DNA of 9,087 nucleotides from assembly GCA_014896635.1 (NCBI GenBank), contig JADBKA010000191.1, forward strand, positions 1 to 9,087. Reading direction: 5' to 3'. The DNA is from Ktedonobacteraceae bacterium. Lineage in GTDB: Bacteria; Chloroflexota; Ktedonobacteria; Ktedonobacterales; Ktedonobacteraceae. How positions within the stretch are numbered: position 1 is the first letter of the stretch; every line of letters begins with the position of its first letter. A program made the translations under genes and the position numbers. Shown piece after piece: positions 1 to 6,590 of the stretch. The notes under the pieces are model-generated. The model worked only from the letters and a program-made list of their open reading frames with translations, was not told the origin of the DNA and ran no database searches.

Positions 1-253
1 GTGATGAGCGTGGCACACCGGGATTGCGAATGACAATCTCTGCCCAGCGGAAATCTTCTTCGCGGTGCTCGCCAAGCACGAACTCAATTGGCAGACCTGC
101 CAGTGCCTGCACGGAGGGCGCGAGCACTTCTGGCAGCTTCATATCTGTCACGCGCACATGCGCCCCTTGCTGAACTGCATAGCGCGCCGCAGCCATGCCA
201 GAGCCTTGCAGCCCCAGGCCCATGACCAGCACTCGTCTTCCGCGTAAATCCAT
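1..253 (-). CDS. murD: MurD, UDP-N-acetylmuramoyl-L-alanine--D-glutamate ligase (N-terminal fragment)
   Basis: Only the first 84 codons lie in the window; the gene runs off the left edge. MurD is a cytoplasmic Mur ligase that uses ATP to add D-glutamate to UDP-MurNAc-L-Ala in peptidoglycan synthesis. The visible part is the N-terminal UDP-binding Rossmann-like domain. It starts [14 protein letters not shown], has a glycine-rich loop GLGLQGSG (residues 12-19), then VTDMK (35-39) after the second strand, LGEHREEDF (60-68), and IRNPGVP (75-81), the family's S/NPGVP motif. The ATP-binding and C-terminal domains are outside the window. The ATG at 253-251 is chosen because the homologous region begins there and GAGAGG lies about 13 nt upstream. 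MurD is favoured over MurC or MurE because the glycine loop and the GEH-to-PGVP layout are MurD-like; a related Mur ligase is a minor alternative. Confidence 0.85.
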   Translation of the reverse strand, partial: MDLRGRRVLVMGLGLQGSGMAAARYAVQQGAHVRVTDMKLPEVLAPSVQALAGLPIEFVLGEHREEDFRWAEIVIRNPGVPRSS

Positions 254-285
254 AAAGATTTTCCAGCCTCTCTCGTAGTAGTGCC

Positions 286-314
286 ATCATAGCAGATGAG
301 TGTGCCGGAGTCCA
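286..314 (-). promoter_or_regulatory. Probable sigma-A promoter of murD
   Basis: Read on the minus strand, a -10 hexamer TATGAT (286-291) is preceded by TGC, giving an extended -10. A -35-like TGGACT (309-314, four of six consensus bases) lies 17 bp upstream. Transcription would start around 279, leaving a leader of about 25 nt before the murD ATG. This is from sequence matching only. Confidence 0.5.
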
Positions 315-418
315 GGGGGCTTTGCCCCTAACGGAAAAGGGGAGGTCCAGGAGGGCGCAGCCCTCCTGGCGGGGGTTCGGGGGTGTCCCCCATGCGCGTT
401 AACCTGGAGAAGCTCCAG
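307..418. repeat. GC-rich cluster of short hairpins, REP-like interspersed element
   Basis: Four stem-loops lie in series between murD and arsR, three of them GC-rich. GGGGC-TTT-GCCCC spans 316-328. A perfect 10-bp stem CCAGGAGGGC with loop GCA spans 347-369. GGGGG-TGT-CCCCC spans 379-391. CTGGAG-AAG-CTCCAG spans 404-418. All four have 3-nt loops. The first two hairpins begin with related sequence (GGAGTCCAGGGGGC at 307-320 and GGAGGTCCAGGAGGGC at 341-356), so they look like diverged copies of one unit. No long open frame with a start signal and no T-tract is associated with them. I infer a non-coding palindromic repeat of the kind scattered between genes in Chloroflexota; copies elsewhere in the genome cannot be seen here. 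Confidence 0.6.
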
Positions 419-482
419 CCTGCTCTCAATCTGCCTCTCAAAAGCTCCTCCCAAGCTCACACAACTTCATACCGCCGCCACT

Positions 483-827
483 TTAAACAGACAATGAGGA
501 AAGTAGCAGATCTTTGATCGTTGCACAAAGCTGCTCCAGGGCGCGGGCATTGACCAGGTAAAAGACCTGTTTGCCCAGACGATGCTCTTCAACCAGCCCG
601 GCCTCGCGCAGTTCTTTGAGATGATACGACAACTTCGAGGCCGAGATCTTGCCAAGCTTTGGCAGCACGTCCAGATAGGGGCAGACCGCCTGGGGGAGCT
701 GAGGATGCGGCGTCGAGACACAGGAAGCATCTCGCCCTTTTGCCAGAATGTCCAGAATCTCCAGACGAATCGGGTCGCTAAGCGCCCGCGCCATCCGTGC
801 CAGGTGCTGTCTTATCTCCTCTTCCAT
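483..827 (-). CDS. ArsR/SmtB-family winged-helix transcriptional repressor
   Basis: This 114-residue protein begins MEEEIRQHLARMARALSDPIRLEIL, the standard ArsR N-terminal helix with its A.SDP.RL.IL signature (residues 15-25). The recognition helix and wing follow as ISASKLSYHLKELREAGLV (61-79) and a GKQVFYLVN beta-hairpin (85-93). Between the DP.RL helix and the recognition helix the protein is about 14 residues longer than usual. Cys36 lies in this insertion, and Cys49 sits near where metal-sensing ArsR proteins carry their CxC motif; a third cysteine is Cys101. ArsR proteins are dimeric repressors released by metals, thiol oxidants or small molecules; which applies here cannot be told. The ATG at 827 is preferred because family homology begins there and AAAGGTGG lies about 13 nt upstream; an in-frame ATG at 980 would add 51 residues unlike ArsR. 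It is divergent to the dehydrogenase gene, with palindromic operators between them. Confidence 0.88.
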   Translation of the reverse strand: MEEEIRQHLARMARALSDPIRLEILDILAKGRDASCVSTPHPQLPQAVCPYLDVLPKLGKISASKLSYHLKELREAGLVEEHRLGKQVFYLVNARALEQLCATIKDLLLSSLSV

Positions 828-851
828 ACCATGCAGTCTACCACCTTTCCC

Positions 852-881
852 TTGACAATGCAAAATATTTTGGAGTATCCT
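852..881 (+). promoter_or_regulatory. Probable sigma-A promoter of the SDR gene
   Basis: A consensus -35 TTGACA (852-857) is followed after 18 bp by TATCCT (876-881, four of six -10 bases). Transcription would begin near 888, inside the large inverted repeat at 883-920, leaving a leader of about 200 nt before the ATG at 1089. The palindrome CAAAATATTTTG lies between the two hexamers, a usual place for a repressor site. I see no better promoter closer to the gene. Confidence 0.55.
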
Positions 882-920
882 GTTCCCAGACAATCCAAAA
901 TATCTTGGATTGTCTGGGAA
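861..920. promoter_or_regulatory. Paired palindromic operators between arsR and the SDR gene
   Basis: CAAAATATTTTG (861-872) is a perfect 12-bp palindrome. A second, near-palindromic copy, CCAAAATATCTTGG (895-908), forms the core of a much longer dyad: TTCCCAGACAATCCAA (883-898) is exactly repeated in inverse as 905-920 with a 6-nt spacer. The two cores are centred 35 bp apart. They overlap predicted promoters in both directions, and the ArsR gene lies immediately next to them, so autorepression plus control of the dehydrogenase is the natural reading. Binding by this ArsR protein is inferred. Confidence 0.65.
864..893 (-). promoter_or_regulatory. Possible sigma-A promoter of the arsR gene, overlapping the divergent promoter
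   Basis: On the minus strand, TTGTCT (888-893) and AATATT (864-869) are separated by 18 bp, each matching four of six consensus bases. The start would be near 857, about 30 nt before the arsR ATG. The -10 lies inside the CAAAATATTTTG palindrome and the -35 inside the left arm of the large inverted repeat, so a repressor bound here would block both directions. The match is weak. Confidence 0.35.
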
Positions 921-1088
921 GTACCTACACGGCGATGTGGCCTGACCTGTGGGAAGAGCGCCGTGTGGAGCAGTGCGCAACAGTTCGCTCAGGCCACCAG
1001 ACCGGCAAGAATTGAGTAGTGCATGCCTGTCTGTCTGGTTGAGAAGACATCATTTTTTGACAAGAGAAGAAAGGAGTGGATACGGCTG

Positions 1089-1850
1089 ATGAATCGCTTC
1101 ACCGACAATGTTGTACTGATTACCGGTGGGGGGACGGGCATCGGACGAGCGACGGCGTTGGCGTTTGCCCGCGAAGGGGCAACCGTTGTGCTGGCCGGTC
1201 GGCGCCTCCAGCCGGGAGAGCAGACCGTTGCGCTGCTCAGGCAGCAAGGGGGACAGGGCCGTTTTGTGCAGACTGATGTGACACAGGAAGCGGAGGTACG
1301 CGCGCTGCTGGAGCAGATTCGGACCGACTACGGACGACTGGATATTGCCTTCAACAATGCCGGTGTGCTCGGACCCGTCGGATCGGTGATCGAACTGCGC
1401 GAGGACGACTGGGACAGCACCATCGCCGTCAATCTGAAAGGCACCTGGCTCAGCATGAAGTATGAGATCCCGCAGATGCTGCGGCAGGGGCGTGGTGTGA
1501 TCGTCAATATGTCTTCGGTGATCGGGGCGCGGGTAGCCAGTCCCCATCTCGCCGCTTATACCGCCGCAAAGGCGGGCGTGCTGGCCGTCAGCCGGGCAGC
1601 AGCTCTGGAATACAGCGCGGCGGGCATCCGCATTCACGTGGTCAGTCCCGGCCCGGTGCGCGCGCCGATGTCGCAGCGGGCCGATGAGACTGAAGACGAG
1701 CGCGACCGGCGCGTGGCCGCCTCGCTGCCCATTGGCCGCATCGGGGACGCCGAAGAGGTCGCCCGCGCCGTGCTCTGGCTCAGTTCTGAGGAAGCCGCGC
1801 TGGCAGTGGGGCAGGATCTCGTGCTCGACGGGGGCGTCAGTCTGTCATAA
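1089..1850 (+). CDS. Short-chain dehydrogenase/reductase (SDR), classical FabG-like type
   Basis: This 253-residue protein is a full-length classical SDR, a cytoplasmic NAD(P)H-dependent oxidoreductase. The cofactor motif TGGGTGIG is at residues 12-19, NNAG at 89-92, the structural Asn at N115, and the catalytic Ser/Tyr/Lys in MSS (Ser142/143) and YTAAK (Tyr157, Lys161). PGPVRAPM and the C-terminal GQDLVLDGG are also family hallmarks. AGRR after the second strand (36-39) suggests NADP(H) preference. The substrate cannot be named: 3-oxoacyl-ACP reductase, sugar or steroid-like dehydrogenases share this pattern. The ATG at 1089 is chosen because SDR homology starts within a few residues and AAAGGAG lies 12 nt upstream; an upstream in-frame ATG at 1023 would add 22 unsupported residues. 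It lies divergent to arsR and 187 bp before an MFS exporter, so a role in chemical resistance or detoxification is plausible. Confidence 0.9.
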   Translation: MNRFTDNVVLITGGGTGIGRATALAFAREGATVVLAGRRLQPGEQTVALLRQQGGQGRFVQTDVTQEAEVRALLEQIRTDYGRLDIAFNNAGVLGPVGSVIELREDDWDSTIAVNLKGTWLSMKYEIPQMLRQGRGVIVNMSSVIGARVASPHLAAYTAAKAGVLAVSRAAALEYSAAGIRIHVVSPGPVRAPMSQRADETEDERDRRVAASLPIGRIGDAEEVARAVLWLSSEEAALAVGQDLVLDGGVSLS

Positions 1851-1931
1851 GCAACGCTCATCTGGAAGTCTCTTCGAGCAGATGTCAGCATGTCTGTCTG
1901 CTTGCCAGGATGCCGCTGACCGATGAGGGAG

Positions 1932-1985
1932 CTCCCGGACACGTCCCGGAGGGTGACAGGAACGTATCGGGGACGTGTCCGGGAG
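1932..1985. repeat. Perfect 16-bp inverted repeat between the SDR and MFS genes
   Basis: CTCCCGGACACGTCCC (1932-1947) is exactly repeated in inverse at 1970-1985 with a 22-nt spacer. It ends 52 bp before the exporter ATG. It is not followed by a T-tract, so it is not a standard intrinsic terminator. It could be an operator, an RNA hairpin controlling exporter expression, or a small interspersed palindrome. Confidence 0.6.
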
Positions 1986-2037
1986 TGGTTCCCCTGGAAA
2001 AAACAGGTTGTCAGGTTAAAGTGCAGGAGGAGAAAAC

Positions 2038-3540
2038 ATGCATAGAGAAGAAATAGGAAACAGAGGAGCAAAAACCTTTGCAGAAGCAAAGACCCTTTCC
2101 AGAGGAATCGCTGCCAGATTCCCCTTGCTTTTGCTCTGTGTCGTGTGTGGCGCTCAATTGATGGTGGCTCTTGATCTTTCCATTGTCAATGTGGCCTTGC
2201 CCGCCATCCGTCGTGGCCTCGGCTTCTCCCCTCACGATCTGCAATGGGTGGTGAGCGCCTATTCCCTGGCCTTTGGAGGCTTCCTGCTGCTAGCTGGACG
2301 AGCCGGAGATGTCTTTGGACGTCGCTCCTGTTTGCTGCTGGGCGCTCTGCTTTTTGCGCTGGCCTCTCTATTGGGAGGACTGGCTGTCTCCCCAGGCTGG
2401 CTGATCGGGACGCGGTTCATGCAGGGAGTGGGGGCCGCGTTTCTGTCACCCAACGCCCTGGCGCTGCTCACCACCACGTTTGAGGAAGGACCGGCCCGCA
2501 GCAAGGCGTTCGGCATGGTCGGGGCAGTCATGTCTTCAGGGGTCGTGCTGGGCAACGTGGCGGGCGGACTGCTCACTGCCGGCCCTGGCTGGCGCTGGGT
2601 GTTGCTGATCAATGTACCTCTGTTGCTTGTGATCAGTGTGCTGGCGCTGCTGGTCCTGCCAGTCTTGCCAACCTCTCCTCTCCAGCGCCGAACCCGACGG
2701 CTGGATGTGCCGGGCGCCTTGCTCATCACTCTGAGCCTGATGTTGCTGGTTGCTGTCCTTTCAGAAGGAAATATTCTGGGCTGGTTTTCAGCAGGGACCG
2801 CCGGGCTGGTTCTGCTTGCTTGCCTGCTGCTGATGGCGTTTGTGGTGGTTGAGAGCCGTGTGAGAGATCCCCTGATTCGACTGGCGCTCTTGCGCCGGCG
2901 CTCGCTGGCTGCTGCCAACCTGATCACTGTCCTCGCCCCGGGAACCTATGGCGCCCTGTTGTTCTTGCTCACGCTCTATCTACAAGAAGTGCTCCATTTT
3001 TCAGCCCTGAGCACAGGAGTGGCCTTGATCCCGCTGGAACTGGCCCTGGCACTGACGATCAACCTCGTTCCTCGTCTGCTCGCCCGGGGAGGGATCAAGC
3101 CAGTGCTGGTGGGGGCAGCACTGGCGATGATCGTCGGATTGCTGCTGATGCTGCGCATCAGATCACAGGAAGATTATCCTGGAACGGTCCTGCCGGCACT
3201 GCTGACAGTGGGCCTGGGCATCGGTGCGCTTTTTAATGCGACGGCGGTGGCAGCGACCGCCGGGGTGCCTGATGAGGAACAGGGAAGCGCGGTGGGCCTC
3301 ATGAGTACCAGCCAGCAGATGGGCAACGGCCTGCTCTTAGCCCTGACGACGACGATTGCCCAGGTGGTGACGACCCATCGTCAGGCGCAGGGAACGGCTC
3401 CGGTTGAAGCTGTCGTTGCAGGCTTTCAGGCGGCATTGCTGGCAGCGGCAGGCGTGATGGTTCTGGTGCTGATCATTGCCCTCGTCGTCAACTGGTCAGC
3501 GGAAGGCGATCATGCTTCTCCTCGAAGAGGGAAGCCTTGA
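2038..3540 (+). CDS. DHA2-type (EmrB/QacA) major facilitator multidrug exporter
   Basis: This 500-residue protein is a highly hydrophobic MFS transporter with the length and layout of the 14-helix DHA2 drug:H+ antiporters in the cytoplasmic membrane. After a polar N-terminus of about 28 residues, helix 1 ends in LDLSIVNVALPAI (45-57), the family motif D1. Motif A follows as GRAGDVFGRR (87-96). WRWVLLINVP (185-194) is typical after helix 6. The antiporter motif C region is degenerate (GVVLGNVAGG, 168-177, instead of G..LGP..GG), so proline is absent. Many further hydrophobic segments continue to about residue 488, then a basic tail. The ATG is supported by AGGAGG 7 nt upstream. It follows the dehydrogenase in the same direction, separated by a strong inverted repeat, so it may be co-transcribed or separately regulated. 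The exported compound is unknown. Confidence 0.9.
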   Translation: MHREEIGNRGAKTFAEAKTLSRGIAARFPLLLLCVVCGAQLMVALDLSIVNVALPAIRRGLGFSPHDLQWVVSAYSLAFGGFLLLAGRAGDVFGRRSCLLLGALLFALASLLGGLAVSPGWLIGTRFMQGVGAAFLSPNALALLTTTFEEGPARSKAFGMVGAVMSSGVVLGNVAGGLLTAGPGWRWVLLINVPLLLVISVLALLVLPVLPTSPLQRRTRRLDVPGALLITLSLMLLVAVLSEGNILGWFSAGTAGLVLLACLLLMAFVVVESRVRDPLIRLALLRRRSLAAANLITVLAPGTYGALLFLLTLYLQEVLHFSALSTGVALIPLELALALTINLVPRLLARGGIKPVLVGAALAMIVGLLLMLRIRSQEDYPGTVLPALLTVGLGIGALFNATAVAATAGVPDEEQGSAVGLMSTSQQMGNGLLLALTTTIAQVVTTHRQAQGTAPVEAVVAGFQAALLAAAGVMVLVLIIALVVNWSAEGDHASPRRGKP

Positions 3541-3555
3541 TTCCTGCCCGTGTTC

Positions 3556-3614
3556 CTTCTGTTGCTTCTGTTGCCGACCTACTCATGCTCAATGCTGATG
3601 GAGATCTGCATCAG
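3556..3614. repeat. Short tandem repeat and small hairpin downstream of the exporter gene
   Basis: CTTCTGTTG occurs twice in tandem at 3556-3573. An inverted repeat CTGATG/CATCAG with an 8-nt loop follows at 3595-3614. No T-tract follows, so termination is doubtful. The remaining bases of this 220-bp gap hold the kinase promoter and nothing else I can support. Confidence 0.35.
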
Positions 3615-3661
3615 ACATAAGGAAAGCGGAAAAGCCCTGTGTTGATCCGTACCAATCCATA

Positions 3662-3690
3662 GAGACATCGGCCCAAAAAGAAGGTATAAT
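3662..3690 (+). promoter_or_regulatory. Probable sigma-A promoter of the histidine kinase operon
   Basis: A perfect -10 TATAAT (3685-3690) is preceded after 17 bp by GAGACA (3662-3667), which matches the last four -35 bases. The start would be near 3697, giving a leader of about 64 nt to the ATG at 3761. Confidence 0.6.
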
Positions 3691-3760
3691 TGAGAGACAG
3701 AACTCATTGATATTAACATAGCTACCAGAAGATGCAACATTGAGAAGAAACGTCCCGGCG

Positions 3761-6511
3761 ATGGAACCAGGATTAGCAGGCGCACTTGAGTACATTCTTG
3801 GATCTGTCCCGGCTGGTGTAGCGATCCTCGATTCCACCAGCCTGTCTATCCTTTATGCTACCCCCTATCTGCTTGCCTACCTCGACGAACGCTGGAGCAG
3901 CCAGGGCATCATTGGACGGCATATCGAAGAGGTACTGCCAGCCGACATCTATCAGTCCCTGCTCTCCTTGCTGCGCCAGGTTGCAGCCAGTGGCAAGCGC
4001 ATCCGCCTCTCCGAAGTTCCTTTCGAGGGCTTTCTGGAGACCAGGGGGCGTACTTACTGGAATATCACTATCGAACGGGCGCCGCGTCCTGTGCTGTCTG
4101 AACATACTGGAAAAACTGAACAGGATGAACGCCGGGAGCCGTCCCGGCCTGTGATTATCACTGTTGAGGATGTCACCGAGGCTGTGCGCTCGCGCCTTCA
4201 CCTGAACGCCATCCAGCACATTTCATCGGCCATTGCCAGCGCCTCTGCGCTCCCGCTAGTGCTGGACCGTATCCTGCAAGCCCTTTATGATATGGTTGGT
4301 TCGCGGCGCTGCGCCGTCCTGCTGGTTGACCAGTCGCCGCCTTCTGAGCCACTGGCTGGAGCGGAGCTGCATATGCCAGGCCGTAGCTATGCTCGCATAG
4401 CTTCAACGGCTGAACAAAAGCAGCGCACAATCACCATAGCTGCACAGAAAAATGTACATCCTGTCTCGCACAGGTGGCACCCGCTTGTCAACGAACATAT
4501 CCTGCCGGGACGTGTTGAACGCGAGCAGCGCACGTTGATCATCACCGACACCAGTACCGTGCCAGATATTGACCTGCCTTACCTGATTGATTACCAGGAC
4601 AGGCCGATACGCCCCGGCTCGGTACTCTGCGTCCCTATTTTTGATCCCTATCCTGAGAAGCAGGCCCCGACGCGGGAGATCCTGGGAACCATCGAAGTCT
4701 ACCATATACGGGCGCGCGGTTTCCCTGATGAGGAAGTCAGATTGCTGGAACGCTTTGCCCAGCAGGCCGGTCTGGCTATTCAAAACGCGCGTCTCTTCCG
4801 CGATATCGAGCGCTGGGCGCACGTCGCCAGCCGTACCGCGCACCAGAAAGAGAACATCATGCAGGCCATCCCCGATGGCGTTGTGATCTACGATCCGCGC
4901 TGGCGCGTCGTCGATGCCAACCAGGCTGCGCGCGAACTGTTTGAATGGCCGGAAGAGATCATCGGCCTGCCCATCGGTGAGGCAATGGTGCGCAGTCATG
5001 CGGGGGGACCACTGCTTGATTTTCTGTGCGCTCCTGACTCTACCGACGAGCTTGAACGGCGCGCGCTGACTGGCCAGATTGACCAGTTCAAGCTCATTGA
5101 CGCGCGAGGTCAATCGTTGACAGTGCGCTGTACCTATACCCCGATTCGTGACAGCCTGGGCGACATCTTCGCCTTTCTCATGATCTATCACGACATCACT
5201 GCCGAAGCTGCCGCGCGTGAGCGCATTGAGGCCGAAGTCATTGCACGTACTGCTGAGCTGGCCCAGCGCAACCGCGCTTTGCAACTCGCCACAGCGGATC
5301 TGGAATTGAGCCGGGCGCGCCTGCAACTGCTGCTTGAGCGCCTGCCGTCGGGGGTGATGCAGGTTGATGCCCGCGATAGCTCGATCACGCTGATCAATCG
5401 CCATGCCGTGCAACTGCTTCAGAGCATGGGTGTGACCCTGGAGCCCCGCGATGACCCGGATGAGGCTGCGCGGCTGACCGTTGGCATGAACTGCGAACCG
5501 CTCTTTCGCCAGGTGACGATGTATGGCACAGAGGGCAACGTCGTCCCATTTGAAGAGCGGCCATTCTACCGTGCTCTAAGCCGGGGCGAGGCCAGTGAGG
5601 CCGAACTGCATACAGTAGGAGCCGACGAGCAGATGCTGCACTTCCTCTTCAACGCCGCACCCCTGCGCGCACCCGATGGCAGTGTCGCCAGCGTCATCCT
5701 CGTGTTGCATGAAATCACCACTTTCAAAGCACTGGAGCGTGCGCGCGAGGATTTCTTCACAACGATGGCGCACGAATTGAAGACGCCGCTCGCCAATATT
5801 CGCGCTCACCTCAGCGCGCTGCTCGCCAGAGATCTGCAATGGTCACCGGAAGAGCAAATGGACTTTCTGCGTACTGCCGACGAGCAGGTTGAGCGGCTGG
5901 TCAGCATGATCAATCACTTCCTCGATGCTTCGCGCGTCGAAGCCGGCGCACTGCGCCTGCAACTGGAGCCGCTGCTACTGCCGGAACTGGTTGAAGACTT
6001 GCAGGACCGCCTGGAAGCGCTAATCAACTCTTCCAGTCGCCATTTGCAGATCAGCGTTCCCGCCGATCTACCGGCGGTTGAGGGCGATTACGAACTCATC
6101 ATCAGCGTGCTGACCAATCTCCTTAGCAATGCTTTCAACCATACGCCTGAAGGAGAGACGGTCTGCCTGCAAGTTGAGCCTCTGTTTTCGCCGCCACGCA
6201 AACGCCCGGTCGGCGTAACCGTGCGTGTCATTGATCGTGGACCGGGCATTACTCCTGAGCAGCAGCAATCACTGTTTACCCGTTTCAGCACCTTCGCAGC
6301 CCGTCGCCGTCCTACTGCCGACCGGCCAGGCCAGCCAGTGGCAGCGAAGGGGCAGGAGAGTGGTCGCTGGAGTGCGGCAAGCGGCCTGGGCCTTTATATC
6401 AGCCGGGGCATCATCGAGGCGCATGGTAGCAAACTCATTGTAGAGAGTACGCCGGGGCAGGGAACTACCTTCTCCTTCACCCTGCCCACTTTTGGGAAAG
6501 GACATCCATAG
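3761..6511 (+). CDS. Soluble multi-sensor histidine kinase (PAS-GAF-PAS-PAS-HisKA-HATPase)
   Basis: This 916-residue protein lacks any membrane helix or signal peptide, so it should sense a cytoplasmic signal. Approximate domains are: PAS-like 8-140, GAF 155-348 (ending FAQQAGLAIQNARLF), PAS 365-482 (PDGVVIYDPRWRVVDANQAA), a coiled coil 483-523, PAS-like 524-655, HisKA 661-730 and HATPase 775-909. The phospho-acceptor is His671 in MAHELKTP. The ATP-binding boxes are N (LLSNAFNHTP, Asn790), G1 (DRGPGI, from 825), F (FTRF) and G2 (GLGLYISRG, from 875). The lid between the F and G2 boxes is about 32 residues, longer than usual and rich in Arg, Pro and Gly. The ATG at 3761 is chosen; a TTG at 3740 would add seven residues, and neither has a strong ribosome site. 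It lies 79 bp before a response regulator gene, its likely partner. The ligand is unknown; no heme- or flavin-binding residues were recognised. Confidence 0.92.
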   Translation: MEPGLAGALEYILGSVPAGVAILDSTSLSILYATPYLLAYLDERWSSQGIIGRHIEEVLPADIYQSLLSLLRQVAASGKRIRLSEVPFEGFLETRGRTYWNITIERAPRPVLSEHTGKTEQDERREPSRPVIITVEDVTEAVRSRLHLNAIQHISSAIASASALPLVLDRILQALYDMVGSRRCAVLLVDQSPPSEPLAGAELHMPGRSYARIASTAEQKQRTITIAAQKNVHPVSHRWHPLVNEHILPGRVEREQRTLIITDTSTVPDIDLPYLIDYQDRPIRPGSVLCVPIFDPYPEKQAPTREILGTIEVYHIRARGFPDEEVRLLERFAQQAGLAIQNARLFRDIERWAHVASRTAHQKENIMQAIPDGVVIYDPRWRVVDANQAARELFEWPEEIIGLPIGEAMVRSHAGGPLLDFLCAPDSTDELERRALTGQIDQFKLIDARGQSLTVRCTYTPIRDSLGDIFAFLMIYHDITAEAAARERIEAEVIARTAELAQRNRALQLATADLELSRARLQLLLERLPSGVMQVDARDSSITLINRHAVQLLQSMGVTLEPRDDPDEAARLTVGMNCEPLFRQVTMYGTEGNVVPFEERPFYRALSRGEASEAELHTVGADEQMLHFLFNAAPLRAPDGSVASVILVLHEITTFKALERAREDFFTTMAHELKTPLANIRAHLSALLARDLQWSPEEQMDFLRTADEQVERLVSMINHFLDASRVEAGALRLQLEPLLLPELVEDLQDRLEALINSSSRHLQISVPADLPAVEGDYELIISVLTNLLSNAFNHTPEGETVCLQVEPLFSPPRKRPVGVTVRVIDRGPGITPEQQQSLFTRFSTFAARRRPTADRPGQPVAAKGQESGRWSAASGLGLYISRGIIEAHGSKLIVESTPGQGTTFSFTLPTFGKGHP

Positions 6512-6513
6512 CA

Positions 6514-6564
6514 GCACTCCTCACGCTTGCCAGGTCATATTGCCCTGACTGATGTGAGAAGTGC
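6514..6564 (+). repeat. Imperfect hairpin between the kinase and regulator genes
   Basis: GCACTCCTCAC (6514-6524) pairs with GTGAGAAGTGC (6554-6564), ten of eleven positions matching. Inside the loop GTCA and TGAC can form a second small stem. The 3' arm ends just before the regulator's ribosome site. It could set relative expression or mRNA processing within the operon; this is weak evidence. Confidence 0.3.
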
Positions 6565-6590
6565 AGGCAGTAGAGAGAGGGCAGAAGAGT

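Noticed and set aside
84..290. A 68-codon minus-strand frame overlapping the murD start
   Set aside because: It is out of frame with the MurD reading, which has clear family motifs on the same strand.
1050..1637. A 195-codon minus-strand open frame opposite the dehydrogenase
   Set aside because: It is fully covered by an SDR gene with all catalytic motifs intact, and its own translation resembles no protein family.
2259..2927. A 222-codon minus-strand frame opposite the MFS exporter
   Set aside because: Its composition (Ser, Arg, Pro, Thr) is the mirror of hydrophobic coding sequence, and no start signal or domain is visible.
3732..3743. A three-codon upstream frame (Met-Gln-His-stop) before the kinase start
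   Set aside because: There is no clear ribosome site and no evidence of attenuation; such tiny frames arise easily by chance.
4403..5413. A 336-codon open frame on the minus strand inside the histidine kinase gene
   Set aside because: It is antisense to well-conserved GAF and PAS coding sequence, shows no recognisable domain, and is the expected by-product of GC-rich codon use on the plus strand.
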